Shown piece by piece: positions 25,924 to 35,273 of a DNA stretch of 42,109 nt. Positions within the stretch are counted from its first letter, which is position 1. Each line of letters opens with the position of its first letter. The position numbers and the translations under genes were made by a program. Where the stretch lies: contig CAMZLL010000003.1 of the NCBI GenBank assembly GCA_947311505.1, forward strand, positions 1-42,109, read 5' to 3'. This DNA is from an uncultured Cryomorphaceae bacterium. Lineage in GTDB: Bacteria > Bacteroidota > Bacteroidia > Flavobacteriales_D > Parvicellaceae. Below the pieces are notes generated by a model. It worked only from the letters and a program-made list of their open reading frames with translations. It ran no database searches and had not been told where the DNA came from.

Positions 25924-28242
25924 TTAAAACTTCCAACTAAATCCTAAACTAGGAAGTACAGGTAATTGGTTAACTCTTTTAGTAGTAACTCTATCAACAT
26001 AAAATAAGTTAGCTCTATTATAAGCATTAGTTACACTTAAATTGAATTCCATTTTGCTATTCTTCAAGTTGATGGTTCGTTTCAAAGAAATATCTAAACG
26101 ATGATAAACAGGTAATCTTCCTCCGTTTAAATCTCCATAAACGATAGTCGGTTCATTATCATTTTGAGTGGTAATATCTGTTCCTATACCATTGTTGAAT
26201 GTTGGTAAATGACCGTAACCTTGTGTTTGCGTAAAAGGTAATCCCGAACCTAAATTCCATCTAAAATCGACTTCCCAATTTTTGTCTTTGTCTAAGAAAT
26301 AGGTCGTAACAAGATTTACGTTATGTCTTCTGTCAAACACAGGCGCATAAGTGGTATCTACACCATTCCAACGATCTACTTTACCCAAAGAATAGACTAA
26401 CCAAACATATAATCTTTTTGTATTGTATGACATCACAACATCCACACCTTTGGCAGAACCAGATTCGATTATAAAATCTTTCTTTTGCACGTCTGGTATG
26501 AGTCTGTTGCTGCTATTATCTTCGTATATTTTATTTCTATTGATATTGGTCAACTGATTGAATATTTTATAATAACCTTCCACATTAATAGACACGTGCT
26601 TACCAAGATCCTGTTCTGCTCCAAATATAAAATGGGTTGCTTTCTGCAATTTATGCTTTCTTTGTTTAGTTCCGTTTGGAGTGATTATTTCATCTTGCAA
26701 GTTATCTGGCCCAGATAAAAACCCATAAAATAAGTTTACAACATCTCTATCTGAGTTTGCAGCTATGAGGTTTTGAGAATAAATCCCTGACGCAGCTTTT
26801 AATCTAAACTTTTCGGTTACATTATACTTCAATCCCAATCTAGGTTCTAAAGAAGTATTCCCCAATGAGGCATAATACTGAACTCGAAGACCGGGATTTA
26901 TAACCATTTTTCCTTTGATGATTTTATAGTCCAAATAAGCTCCAATTTGAGTGGTATTGTCTTGTTGTTGAATGACTCTATTTACCGAATTTTTAAATTT
27001 AAAATCTGTAGAAAATCCACTTACCTCAACTCCATATTTAATAACATTCTGTTTATTAAACACTTTAAAATCAAATCCTAGATTAAAATTATTAATCCCA
27101 CTACTTTTAATAGTATCTCCATTTTGCACCAACTGTATTTTATAATCTGAGTAACCAAATTTACCTGAGATTTGTGTTGGCGAACCCGATGGTAACAATA
27201 CAAAATTACTTCCCACTCCAAATGAATTCCACCCTAAATCTCCTAAAGCTTTCCATTTAACCTTGTCATTAAAATTGAATCCAAAGACATTAAATTTACT
27301 TCCTGTTGGGCTATTGATGCTTATTTTACCAAAAATATCTGTATAGCTAAACGGCAGCCCAGCGGTATCTACATAGGAATAAAGTGATTTAGAGGTTTTG
27401 TCTAAATAAGATGTTTTAGCTGATACGATATAAGAAATAGTAGAAGCGTTTAGATTATCTTCGTTTAATTTCTTTAAAGGACCTTCGAGCGTTAGCTTAG
27501 CTCCAAATGGATTGACAGATACTTTTCCTCCCATTTTTTTCTTGTTACCATCAATGGTAGTAACGTCCATTATAGATGAAATACGGCCACCATATTCTGC
27601 TCCAAATCCACCAGTGTATATGTCTGCATTTTTGATCAGTTCTGTATCGAACACAGAAAAGAACCCGATACTATGGAATGGATTATACACAATCATTCCC
27701 TCAAGAAGCACCTTGTTTTGAACAGGAGAACCTCCTCTTACATACATTTGCCCCCCTTGATCTCCTGTAGTAACTACTCCAGGAACTGTTTGAAAATAAG
27801 TAGCTAAATCCGGTTCTCCACCAGTAGAAACAACTCTACTAATATCTTTACTGGTTGCTTTTATAGTTGAAGAATTAACGTTTTTCACATCATTGGAATG
27901 ATCTGCACTTACGGTTACACCTTCTAGCACCTTACCTTTAGCTAAATACAAATTTTGAGTAGTAATTCTTCCTGCTTTAATTTCAATTTCTTTAGTTAGC
28001 CTTTCGTATTCTACATTGGTTACGACCAAAGTGTACACTCCTGGTGCTAAATCACCAATTTGATATAATCCATTCAAATCTGTTGCTCTACCTTTACTCG
28101 TTCCTTCTATTACTACATTGGTAAACAAAACCGGCTCTCCAGATGCCTTGTCGTAAACTGTACCTCTAACGGTTCCTGATTTTTGTGCCAATAGTAGGTT
28201 TGAAAAAAGCATTAGCACTAAAACTGAATAAAAATATCTCAT
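25924..28242 (-). CDS. TonB-dependent outer-membrane receptor with carboxypeptidase-regulatory domain
   Basis: 772 aa from the chosen Met, which starts a proper signal peptide (MRYFYSVLVLMLFSNLLLAQ); the track start is 18 codons upstream and lies beyond a -7 element. Domain order: CarboxypepD_reg-like domain at about residues 22-110 (GTVRGTVYDKASGEPVLFTN), plug domain at about 115-225 (VPGVVTTGDQGGQMYVRGGS), then the beta-barrel ending in SLGFSWKF. It takes up a ligand across the outer membrane with ExbB/ExbD/TonB energy. No SusD partner is adjacent, so the substrate is open (siderophore, vitamin, peptide or other). Confidence 0.92.
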   Translation of the reverse strand: MRYFYSVLVLMLFSNLLLAQKSGTVRGTVYDKASGEPVLFTNVVIEGTSKGRATDLNGLYQIGDLAPGVYTLVVTNVEYERLTKEIEIKAGRITTQNLYLAKGKVLEGVTVSADHSNDVKNVNSSTIKATSKDISRVVSTGGEPDLATYFQTVPGVVTTGDQGGQMYVRGGSPVQNKVLLEGMIVYNPFHSIGFFSVFDTELIKNADIYTGGFGAEYGGRISSIMDVTTIDGNKKKMGGKVSVNPFGAKLTLEGPLKKLNEDNLNASTISYIVSAKTSYLDKTSKSLYSYVDTAGLPFSYTDIFGKISINSPTGSKFNVFGFNFNDKVKWKALGDLGWNSFGVGSNFVLLPSGSPTQISGKFGYSDYKIQLVQNGDTIKSSGINNFNLGFDFKVFNKQNVIKYGVEVSGFSTDFKFKNSVNRVIQQQDNTTQIGAYLDYKIIKGKMVINPGLRVQYYASLGNTSLEPRLGLKYNVTEKFRLKAASGIYSQNLIAANSDRDVVNLFYGFLSGPDNLQDEIITPNGTKQRKHKLQKATHFIFGAEQDLGKHVSINVEGYYKIFNQLTNINRNKIYEDNSSNRLIPDVQKKDFIIESGSAKGVDVVMSYNTKRLYVWLVYSLGKVDRWNGVDTTYAPVFDRRHNVNLVTTYFLDKDKNWEVDFRWNLGSGLPFTQTQGYGHLPTFNNGIGTDITTQNDNEPTIVYGDLNGGRLPVYHRLDISLKRTINLKNSKMEFNLSVTNAYNRANLFYVDRVTTKRVNQLPVLPSLGFSWKF

Positions 28243-28272
28243 TTGCAATTGTTTTCTATTATGAATTGTAAA

Positions 28273-28280
28273 CAAAAATA
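28273..28280 (-). promoter_or_regulatory. -7 element (TATTTTTG) of the TonB-dependent receptor gene
   Basis: Perfect TAnnTTTG on the minus strand, 30 bp upstream of the chosen start; no correctly spaced -33 element. It overlaps the upstream start given in the ORF track and so supports the shorter protein. Confidence 0.4.
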
Positions 28281-28395
28281 CTTTTTTCATGCACAATCAC
28301 GCTTAGATTTTCATTATTTTATGCATTAGATACATAAAAGGTAAAGTTAGATAAGGGAAAGGTAACATTAATACCAACACAAAAACAAGATAATA

Positions 28396-29604
28396 CTAAA
28401 ATTTAACAACATAAGCTTCTTCAAAGATAGTCACAAACAGGGGATAGGCAGCTCCAAGTTTATTATAATCTGCATTCTTTTTACTCAATCTGTGTTTTTC
28501 TACAGCTACTTTTAACGTATAGCTACCAGGCTCTTTGTTTGCATATGCAAATGAATAGATTCTGGATTCCTTTGGCAATAGATTATTATCCGAAATTTTC
28601 TTTACAGCTGGATGCCACTCCCAATGTTCTCCTATTCGATCTATTTGCTCTTTGACTAAAGAACCTTCCGCATTATACAATTGGATTTTAATCAGAATAA
28701 AACGTTCTGGATCTCCTGTTGGCACTTTATGCCCTGCAAATTCATTTTTTAGTTGAATCGAAAATCGAAGACTATCAGACACCGACACCTCCGATGGGTA
28801 AAACGCCAAACCATTGAGCATCTTAGTGGTTACACTATCAAACTTAGGTATGCCTGACCCTGCAAAAAAATGATAATGACTTTTTCGCTCTCCATAACCC
28901 TTCACTATTTCTCTAGTAACCCCTTCCATATGACATGACTTACAATTCTTCTCCTCTGCGTAAGGTCCTGCCTTCCATTCATCTCCAGTTTCAAAAGAGC
29001 ATGCCAATGTAGGAGTGATAACGGCTACAGCATTGTGACAAGAGATACACAAATTTTCAGATAAATGTGCTGTGTTTTTCTCTACTGCATGAGGGGCTTT
29101 AGTTGTCCCTGTTGGCCCTATTATGGTATTGTTTCTTACGTGGCAACTTGCACAGTTTATACCTTCTTGTTGTAAATCATAATTAAAGTTGGGATTTTTT
29201 TCTTTTACAGGTTGATAAATATCGCCATTGATTAATCCCTTGATGATATATTCTTGTTGGTTTTGCAATGGCACATGGCAGTTGATACACATAAAAGGGC
29301 TGGACTCTTTTTTTAATTCTGCTTGAAATTGCAAATCTGTCCAAGCATGCGAATGTGTCGAAAGTTTCCATTCTTCGTAATGTTTTTGATGACAAGCTCC
29401 GCAACTTGCAGCACTCAGAGAATGCAATCCTTCAGGAATTTCTTGATGCGGCACTACTTTTTCCCAAGATTTGGTAAGTGGTACTATCTCGTAAGCTTTT
29501 TCATCAGAGATTTGGTTATTAGGGATGCTTTCGGCACATTGCATCAACCCTAAACTAAGAATCATTATTGAGCTTGTAAAAAAAAGTTGCGCTTTAAATT
29601 TCAT
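28396..29604 (-). CDS. Multihaem c-type cytochrome lipoprotein (five CXXCH)
   Basis: 402 aa. The N terminus is a lipoprotein signal with lipobox LMQC (Cys at residue 23). Five haem-attachment motifs are visible: CGACH, CINCH, CASCH, CISCH and CKSCH, all within about residues 65-230. The C-terminal about 150 residues have no Cys and look like a beta-sandwich (DSLRFSIQLKNEFAGHKVPTGDPE). The arrangement resembles the cytochrome c554/multihaem family, suggesting periplasmic electron transfer; partner and terminal acceptor are unknown. It lies alone between the TonB receptor and the lipoprotein gene, on the same strand, with a gap of 128 bp upstream. Confidence 0.88.
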   Translation of the reverse strand: MKFKAQLFFTSSIMILSLGLMQCAESIPNNQISDEKAYEIVPLTKSWEKVVPHQEIPEGLHSLSAASCGACHQKHYEEWKLSTHSHAWTDLQFQAELKKESSPFMCINCHVPLQNQQEYIIKGLINGDIYQPVKEKNPNFNYDLQQEGINCASCHVRNNTIIGPTGTTKAPHAVEKNTAHLSENLCISCHNAVAVITPTLACSFETGDEWKAGPYAEEKNCKSCHMEGVTREIVKGYGERKSHYHFFAGSGIPKFDSVTTKMLNGLAFYPSEVSVSDSLRFSIQLKNEFAGHKVPTGDPERFILIKIQLYNAEGSLVKEQIDRIGEHWEWHPAVKKISDNNLLPKESRIYSFAYANKEPGSYTLKVAVEKHRLSKKNADYNKLGAAYPLFVTIFEEAYVVKF

Positions 29605-29732
29605 TGGGAGTTTGTACTGTTCTATTCTGTTAATATTGAAATCGAGCTCAAAATAATACTATTATCTTTAAATTTTCGGCAACTAAAGTTACTACAATTT
29701 CATACCAATATCATTTTTCAAAACAGCCAATA

Positions 29733-30311
29733 TTATTTATGATGCTCTGCCTCAAATACAGATAATACGGTTTTAAATTCTTCTTTTGCATTTATCCAAT
29801 CTTGATATTGAGGATCTACAATACTCGTCCATTCGTTCCAATCCTCATCTGTCCACTCGTCTTCAAAAACTGACAATTTGCTGGCATAATCTTTATGCAC
29901 TTTAGCTATGGTCATAAAATGATAAATCAATTTTCCTGAAGCTTTAATAAATTGTTCTGTTTCAGGTCGTGCAGATTCGCTAGTTTCTTTCATTTGAATC
30001 ATAAAAGCAGTATAGACTTCCAATGCACTATCTGCTTTTGCGGTAATAATAGCCTCAGAGGCATCTATACTATCCAAAACAAACAATTCTTCAAACATGA
30101 TCTCAGATTGATCTATCAATGACAATACATCTGCACGCAATGATGCTGCCTCGGCAGGAGTAAAAGGTTCTAGTTTAATTTCTTTCTCAAGCTCTACAAT
30201 CTCCTTTGATGCATTGGGGATATTACTTTCTTTTTCTACTGTTTTCTCTTCACAGGATGAAAAGAAAAAAAGCCCAGCTAATAAAACTGAGGATAATAAT
30301 TTAATTTTCAT
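29733..30311 (-). CDS. Lipoprotein of unknown function, helical
   Basis: 192 aa with a lipoprotein signal (lipobox FSSC, Cys at residue 20). The mature part is acidic and mostly helical (for example EIVELEKEIKLEPFTPAEAA) with Trp-rich acidic motifs near the end (DEWTDEDWNEW). I recognise no family. It begins 2 bp after the frr stop codon, so it is almost certainly translated from the pyrH-frr mRNA, an unexpected link between an envelope protein and translation genes. No T run or hairpin separates it from frr. Confidence 0.75.
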   Translation of the reverse strand: MKIKLLSSVLLAGLFFFSSCEEKTVEKESNIPNASKEIVELEKEIKLEPFTPAEAASLRADVLSLIDQSEIMFEELFVLDSIDASEAIITAKADSALEVYTAFMIQMKETSESARPETEQFIKASGKLIYHFMTIAKVHKDYASKLSVFEDEWTDEDWNEWTSIVDPQYQDWINAKEEFKTVLSVFEAEHHK

Positions 30312-30313
30312 AC

Positions 30314-30877
30314 TTATACTTTCATTATATCAATCTCTTTCAAATCAATTAAAGCATCTACCTCTTTAATGAATTTGTTTGTAAGTTCTTGCACATTGTC
30401 TTCGGAGTTTTTTACTTGATCTTCGCTCAACCCATCATTTTTTAATGACTTGATAAAGTCGTTAGCTTCTTTTCGCTTAGATCGGATACTAACTTTGCAT
30501 TTTTCTCCTTCTGCCCTAGCTGTTTTCACAAGGTCTTTACGTCTTTCTTCTGTAAGAACTGGAATAGAGATAATAATCATTTCTCCGTTATCTTGGGGAT
30601 TTAATCCCAAATTTGCATTCATTATGCCTTTTGCTATTTCACTAAGCATTGATTTTTCCCAAGGCTGCACAGTCAGTGTACGTGAATCTAAAGTATTTAC
30701 ATTTCCTATCTGGCTAAGTGGTGTAGGTGTGCCGTAGTAATCTACTTTTACGTTGTCGAGCATAGACGGTGTTGCTCTACCGGCTCGTATTTTTACCAAT
30801 TCTGTTTTTAGATGCTCCAATGAGCCTTTCATTCCATCCTCAGTATCGGTCATTAGCATATTTATTTCTTCTGTCAT
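30314..30877 (-). CDS. frr: Ribosome recycling factor
   Basis: 187 aa, standard length. It frees ribosomes from mRNA after termination, together with EF-G. Diagnostic stretches are LVKIRAGRATPSMLDNVKVDYYG (quoted in part: KIRAGRATPSML), VQPWEKSMLSEIAKGI, and IPVLTEERRKDLVK. The three-helix bundle and the small beta domain are both represented. It follows pyrH by 45 bp in the usual bacterial order. Confidence 0.97.
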   Translation of the reverse strand: MTEEINMLMTDTEDGMKGSLEHLKTELVKIRAGRATPSMLDNVKVDYYGTPTPLSQIGNVNTLDSRTLTVQPWEKSMLSEIAKGIMNANLGLNPQDNGEMIIISIPVLTEERRKDLVKTARAEGEKCKVSIRSKRKEANDFIKSLKNDGLSEDQVKNSEDNVQELTNKFIKEVDALIDLKEIDIMKV

Positions 30878-30922
30878 AATTTTATTTTTAATGCATTACT
30901 AAATCTGTAACATTTCTATATG

Positions 30923-31630
30923 TTAAACGGCAACTAACGTACCGATACCCTCTCCTTTTACTACTTTTACTAAATTGCCAGGTTGATTCATATCAAATAC
31001 GATTAATTCCATTTTGTTTTCTTTACAGAGTGTAAAAGCAGTCATATCCATCACGTTAAGCCCTTTTTTATAAGCTTCATCAAAAGTTAAGTTATCAAAC
31101 TTGATAGCTTCTGGATTTTTTTCGGGATCCATATTGTAGATACCGTCCACACGAGTACCTTTAAGAATAACATCTGCTTCTACTTCTATTGCTCTTAAAG
31201 CTGCTGCTGAATCTGTGGTAAAAAATGGATTACCTGTACCTGCCCCAAAAATTACTATTCTATTTTTCGCCAAATGTCTAACGGCTTTTCTTTTTATGAA
31301 TGGCTCTGCCACTTCTTTCATTGTGATAGCAGATTGAAGTCTAGTTTCGAGACCTATTGACTCTAACGCTGACTGCAACGCCATACTATTTATCATAGTA
31401 GCGAGCATCCCCATATAATCTCCTTGAGTACGATCCATTCCTCCTCGTTCGGCTTGTACACCTCTAAAAATATTTCCACCTCCAATTACTATTGCGATTT
31501 GCGTTCCCGCTTCTTGTATGGCTTTTATCTCTTTAGCATATTGCATCAGACGATTATTGTCTATACCAAATTGCTTTTCTCCCATTAGCGCCTCACCACT
31601 AAGTTTTAAAAGGATTCTTTTATATTTCAT
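30923..31630 (-). CDS. pyrH: UMP kinase
   Basis: 235 aa amino-acid-kinase-fold enzyme that phosphorylates UMP. Features are [12 protein letters not shown] at the N terminus, the glycine-rich [11 protein letters not shown] (about 46-56), [13 protein letters not shown], and [15 protein letters not shown] near 160. First gene of the pyrH-frr-lipoprotein transcription unit. A -7 element lies 24 bp upstream. Confidence 0.97.
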   Translation of the reverse strand: MKYKRILLKLSGEALMGEKQFGIDNNRLMQYAKEIKAIQEAGTQIAIVIGGGNIFRGVQAERGGMDRTQGDYMGMLATMINSMALQSALESIGLETRLQSAITMKEVAEPFIKRKAVRHLAKNRIVIFGAGTGNPFFTTDSAAALRAIEVEADVILKGTRVDGIYNMDPEKNPEAIKFDNLTFDEAYKKGLNVMDMTAFTLCKENKMELIVFDMNQPGNLVKVVKGEGIGTLVAV

Positions 31631-31653
31631 GAAACTATTTTATAGCGTTTGCA

Positions 31654-31661
31654 CAAAGTTA
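31654..31661 (-). promoter_or_regulatory. -7 element (TAACTTTG) of pyrH
   Basis: Perfect TAnnTTTG on the minus strand, 23 bp before the start codon; no good -33 match. The rest of 31662-31933 is AT-rich intergenic DNA in which I see no further gene or strong hairpin. Confidence 0.45.
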
Positions 31662-31933
31662 AAAAAAAAGGAATACGATTAAAGTTTTATAATACTTGAA
31701 ATTGATATTATTTTTCATGCTATTCATAACGCATCTTACATATTTTCAAAACCCTTTTCATAAAAAAAACCTATACACGCCTATATACCAACACATTACA
31801 AAAAAAATAAATTTCCCTTAAATTAACCACTTTATAACCACTTACTAAACAATATGTTGCATCTTTCAACTTCATATATAACCCACTATTGAAAGCTACC
31901 AATATATAAGTTAAGGGCATCTCCGAAAACGCA

Positions 31934-32653
31934 TCACGTTGAAATCATAAAAGCCTCATCGATCAAAGGTTGCCCATTGTATCTAAGCATCAATTGAATA
32001 GTTGCTATGACATCTTTTTCGCAATAGGTAATGATTCTATCAATATCTTTTTCATCGTAAAAAACTGAAGCTACCTGACTGCCATCAATATCGTCTTTTG
32101 GTGTAGGAATATCAAATACATAGGTCAGTAATTCTAAAGAAGTGTAGTGTTTATAATCTCCAAACTTCCACAGTTCCATCGTGTCTAAGTGATTAATCTC
32201 CCACGGCTTTTTACCCGCTATATTTAGAGATTTTGGCAATTTCAATCCGTTGATAAGTATTCTCCTAGACAAAAAGGGATAGTCAAATTCTTTACCGTTA
32301 TGCGCACATAACATATAACTTGGATGTTCAAATTTGGTATCCATTATATCTATAAACTCTTGCAAAAGTTCTTTTTCATCAAAACTAGCAAATGATTTTA
32401 GCCGAATCTGTTTTTCTCCATCTTTTTGAATCAACATACCAATACTGATGCAAGCAACTTTTGCAAACTCTGAATAAATACCAGCTCTTTGATATATTTC
32501 TTCTGCGGATACTTCTTCTCTCTCTTGTAAAAATCGAGTTTTTTTAGCCCACAATTCTTGCCCTCTTTTATCTAAATCTTTAAATTGATAAACCGTAGGA
32601 ACTGTTTCTATGTCTATGAATATTATTTTTGAAAAGTCTAAGTTTTGTAGCAT
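31934..32653 (-). CDS. 3'-5' exonuclease of the PolB-exonuclease-like family
   Basis: 239 aa DEDD-type RNase H-fold nuclease. Exo I is FIDIETVPTVYQF (Asp and Glu at residues 13 and 15), Exo II is CAHNGKEFDYPFLSRR (about 118-133) and Exo III is TYCEKDVIATIQLM (about 212-225) with a conserved Asp. This is the stand-alone 'predicted 3'-5' exonuclease related to PolB' family; it probably trims nucleic acid in repair. It is monocistronic with a -7 element 22 bp upstream. Confidence 0.88.
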   Translation of the reverse strand: MLQNLDFSKIIFIDIETVPTVYQFKDLDKRGQELWAKKTRFLQEREEVSAEEIYQRAGIYSEFAKVACISIGMLIQKDGEKQIRLKSFASFDEKELLQEFIDIMDTKFEHPSYMLCAHNGKEFDYPFLSRRILINGLKLPKSLNIAGKKPWEINHLDTMELWKFGDYKHYTSLELLTYVFDIPTPKDDIDGSQVASVFYDEKDIDRIITYCEKDVIATIQLMLRYNGQPLIDEAFMIST

Positions 32654-32675
32654 ATGTATTGGATTTGACAGATAA

Positions 32676-32683
32676 CAAAGGTA
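32676..32683 (-). promoter_or_regulatory. -7 element (TACCTTTG) of the exonuclease gene
   Basis: Perfect TAnnTTTG on the minus strand 22 bp before the start codon; no -33 match at proper spacing. Confidence 0.4.
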
Positions 32684-32803
32684 GCTATTTTTTCAATTCC
32701 TAAGTCCACCAGACTATTTCTCGTATTTGAAACCTCGACAAACTCTTCTGCTGATACCAAATCAACATTGAAATACATCTAAAAAATCGTAAATTCTTCT
32801 TTG

Positions 32804-33811
32804 TTAATTTTTGATTGAGCTAAGCTGTTCTGTATCAAAAAGAGACAACTCAATAATTTCATCAAAAATCTGACTTAATGGAATCCCATCTACTTTTGCC
32901 ATCTGCGGAATAATGCTTTGAGCAGATTGACCCGGAACGGTGTTTATTTCGATAAGGTGAGGTACGCCATCTACTATTATATAATCCATTCTCGCTATGC
33001 CAGTTAAATTCATCAATTCGTAAATAGTTCTTGTAGTCTCTTTTACTTTAGCAGTCAACTCAAACGAAAGTGGTGCAGGTGTAATTTCTTCAGATTCTCC
33101 CTTATATTTAGCATCAAAATCAAAGAAACCGTTATCGGTAACAATCTCTGTGATAGGCAAAACATGAACACCTTGCTTTCCTAAATATACTCCATTGGTA
33201 ACCTCTCTTCCTTCCAAAAAAGATTCTATCAACGCCTGCGTCCCATTGCCATCTGCGGTTGCTAGAGCAATAGCATCTGCCAACTGCGATACATTCTCAA
33301 CCTTAGTTACACCAAAACTACTCCCTCCATCATTTGGCTTCACAAAGCAAGGCAAACCTATTTTAGCACAGATTTCTTTGCTATCAAAATGCTGATTTTT
33401 ATTAATAATGATTGCTTTGGCAACAGGAATATTAAAATTTTCTAAAAAACGATTACAGACATATTTATCAAACGTCAAAGTCGCTAGCATTTGACTACAC
33501 GTATTGTAAGGAATGTTAAGCATATCAAAATAAGCTTGCAACTTACCATCTTCTCCTGGTGTGCCATGAATTACAATAAACGCATAATCAAATTTGACTT
33601 TTTCTCCTGCCAATACCGCACTAAAATCATTCTTATCTACGGGACTCATCTTTCCAGAGTTGGTGTAAGCTATCCATCCATTTTCATCTATTCTTACTCT
33701 AATGGTTCTGTATTTGTTTTCATCAAGATTGGCTTGTACGGTTTGCGAACTTTTTAAAGAAATTTGCTTTTCATGACTATACCCTCCCTCTATTATAGCT
33801 ACTGTAATCAT
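32804..33811 (-). CDS. ddl: D-alanine--D-alanine ligase
   Basis: 335 aa ATP-grasp enzyme that makes the D-Ala-D-Ala dipeptide for MurF. N-terminal IEGGYSHEKQISLKS, FIVIHGTPGEDGKLQ, the ATP-grasp core FVKPNDGGSSFGVTKV (about residue 155), MDYIIVDGVPHLIEINTVPG near 285, and the C-terminal loop are present. The product feeds the pathway encoded by the dcw cluster, but the gene sits about 15 kb away in its own unit, as is frequent in this lineage. Confidence 0.96.
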   Translation of the reverse strand: MITVAIIEGGYSHEKQISLKSSQTVQANLDENKYRTIRVRIDENGWIAYTNSGKMSPVDKNDFSAVLAGEKVKFDYAFIVIHGTPGEDGKLQAYFDMLNIPYNTCSQMLATLTFDKYVCNRFLENFNIPVAKAIIINKNQHFDSKEICAKIGLPCFVKPNDGGSSFGVTKVENVSQLADAIALATADGNGTQALIESFLEGREVTNGVYLGKQGVHVLPITEIVTDNGFFDFDAKYKGESEEITPAPLSFELTAKVKETTRTIYELMNLTGIARMDYIIVDGVPHLIEINTVPGQSAQSIIPQMAKVDGIPLSQIFDEIIELSLFDTEQLSSIKN

Positions 33812-33824
33812 CGTTTATGTTTTT

Positions 33825-33832
33825 CAAAAGTA
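33825..33832 (-). promoter_or_regulatory. -7 element (TACTTTTG) of ddl
   Basis: Perfect TAnnTTTG on the minus strand, 13 bp before the ddl start codon. Confidence 0.4.
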
Positions 33833-34007
33833 ATTGTAAATGTACATGCTATCTTGTTCAATAACGGATAGCCAACTATGAGTTATTAACGATTTTTAGT
33901 GGAATATGAAATAAGATTACTAACTAACTGAAACACCTGTATATCAATACGTTAAACCTCTTGAAAAAATAGAATGATTGCAATAGTGAACGCAAACACT
34001 ATATTTA

Positions 34008-34721
34008 CTACCTTATTCTAGGTAGTTCAGAATAGGTATCACGAAACATTTTCACAATAATACGTTCCTTTTCAATCACGTTATTATCACATCTATTCAC
34101 TAATATATAACCACTTATTTCAGGATATAAAAAATGTGCAAACGTTTCATTTCTTATTAATCGCTTAGACAATTCGGCATAAATGATAAAACGTTGGTTA
34201 TTTACTATATTTTCAACATACTTGTTTCTTTCTATGGTTCTTGCACTAGTAAAACTAAAACTTGCATTAGGATATTCTTTTAAAAGGTAAGGAACTACTT
34301 TAGCTGTGGTTACGAGTATGTTTATCGCATCCCCCTTGTTAGTGATTACATTATACTTTCTAACACTTTTACTGTGTTTTTAAGCATAAAACTTTACTGA
34401 AAAAACATTAGGCTCGTGAAATTCCGCCCTAATCACGTATTTTAGTTTAGTTATAGGGGAGTAAAAAGTAAATATTGAGGTGAATTTATGGGGCGTATCA
34501 TCATTACAGTTATCGGTTTGAATAAAATTTAATTCATAACCTTTTTTTGTAATTATCACGGAACTAACGAAATGCTTTGTAAGTTTTGCTTTTCTTTAGG
34601 CAACCAAGTAGTTTCAGATAACTGCCTACCTTTAGTAATTGATTCATTCAATTTGACAGGCTTAACATCTTTCAGTAATGACCAGTTAAGTCTTTTTCCC
34701 TTACTTTTTTTCGTTTTCATA
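34008..34721 (-). pseudogene. Decayed gene of unknown function (two frameshifts and a stop), possibly DUF6934-like
   Basis: Not in the ORF track. Reading the minus strand from ATG at 34721, a coding-like sequence begins MKTKKSKGKRLNW, shifts frame near KRLNW/LLKDVKPVK, shifts again near ETTWLP/RKAKLTK, runs on through ITKKGYELNFIQTDNC and HKFTSIFTFYSP to a TAA after VKFYA, then continues in the same frame to the stop at 34008 (KYNVITNKGDAINILVTT, NASFSFTSARTIERNKYVE, PEISGYILVNRC). The whole would be about 235 aa. The ordering of the later part recalls the DUF6934 family (ITNxGD...YPNAxxxFTxSRT...Y), from memory and tentative. Decay may be real or due to sequencing errors, but three lesions suggest real decay. 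Confidence 0.6.
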
Positions 34722-34725
34722 ATGC

Positions 34726-34733
34726 AAATATAT
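34726..34733 (-). promoter_or_regulatory. -7 element (TATATTTG) of the decayed gene
   Basis: Perfect TAnnTTTG four bases before the ATG; the string TATATTTGCATT is shared with the clpX start region. Its survival suggests the gene was active until recently. Confidence 0.4.
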
Positions 34734-34852
34734 TAAAATTTTCATATTGTATAATACTTTACAATACGTAAAAACTTATATATCGTTACAAAAAGCACTT
34801 AAAACGAAACTCCTTTAGTTCCAAATAAGGCTCTAAGGGATTGTTATTTAAG

Positions 34853-34911
34853 TGTGTTTACTTGTCTGGACACGACAAAAGTTTACGTACAATATCGTAC
34901 AGTAAACACTT
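34853..34911. other. Cluster of GTTTAC/GTAAAC inverted repeats in the tRNA-Gln-proximal gap
   Basis: GTGTTTACT (34854) has its exact reverse complement AGTAAACAC at 34901. Inside lies a second hairpin, GTTTACGTAC...GTAC(A)GTAAAC, with a 6-base loop. The unit TGTCTGGACA lies between. There are three GTTTAC copies within about 55 bp. This could be an operator or a remnant of a mobile-element end. Apart from this and the terminator, 34734-35085 shows no gene I can support. Confidence 0.35.
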
Positions 34912-35081
34912 TGTAAATATATAAGATTCTACCTAATGGAGTAAACCAATCTGTTTAAATAATTGAATTTAATACGTTGATTATTATTTAGATTTGATAA
35001 AAACATGAGTGAACGCAAATTTAAGAAAAAAGCCTTATATACCGTATAAACAAGCATTACACAAACCTACCATATACAAAC

Positions 35082-35114
35082 AAAAAACCCCGTAAACAAA
35101 ATGCTTACGGGGTT
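35082..35114 (-). terminator. Rho-independent terminator of tRNA-Gln
   Basis: Perfect 10-bp stem AACCCCGTAA/TTACGGGGTT with a 9-base loop. On the minus strand it is followed by a T run, 20 bp after the tRNA 3' end. Confidence 0.85.
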
Positions 35115-35133
35115 ATATCGTGCTTTTAACAAG

Positions 35134-35206
35134 TTGGCCCACTAGGGCTCGAACCTAGACTCTTCTGTACCAAAAACAGACGTGTTGCCAGTTACACCAT
35201 GGGCCA
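35134..35206 (-). tRNA. tRNA-Gln (anticodon TTG)
   Basis: 73-nt cloverleaf on the minus strand. Acceptor TGGCCCA/TGGGCCA, D arm GTGT...ACAC, anticodon arm TCTGT-TTTTGGT-ACAGA with TTG, T arm CTAGG-TTCGAGC-CCTAG, discriminator A, CCA not encoded. A U1-A72 pair and UUG anticodon fit Gln. It is followed by its own terminator. Confidence 0.95.
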
Positions 35207-35273
35207 ATCTCTCATTTGAGGAGTGCAAATATAAAAGCTTTTTTTTAACTACCAAACAGTAAGTAAAAAAATA

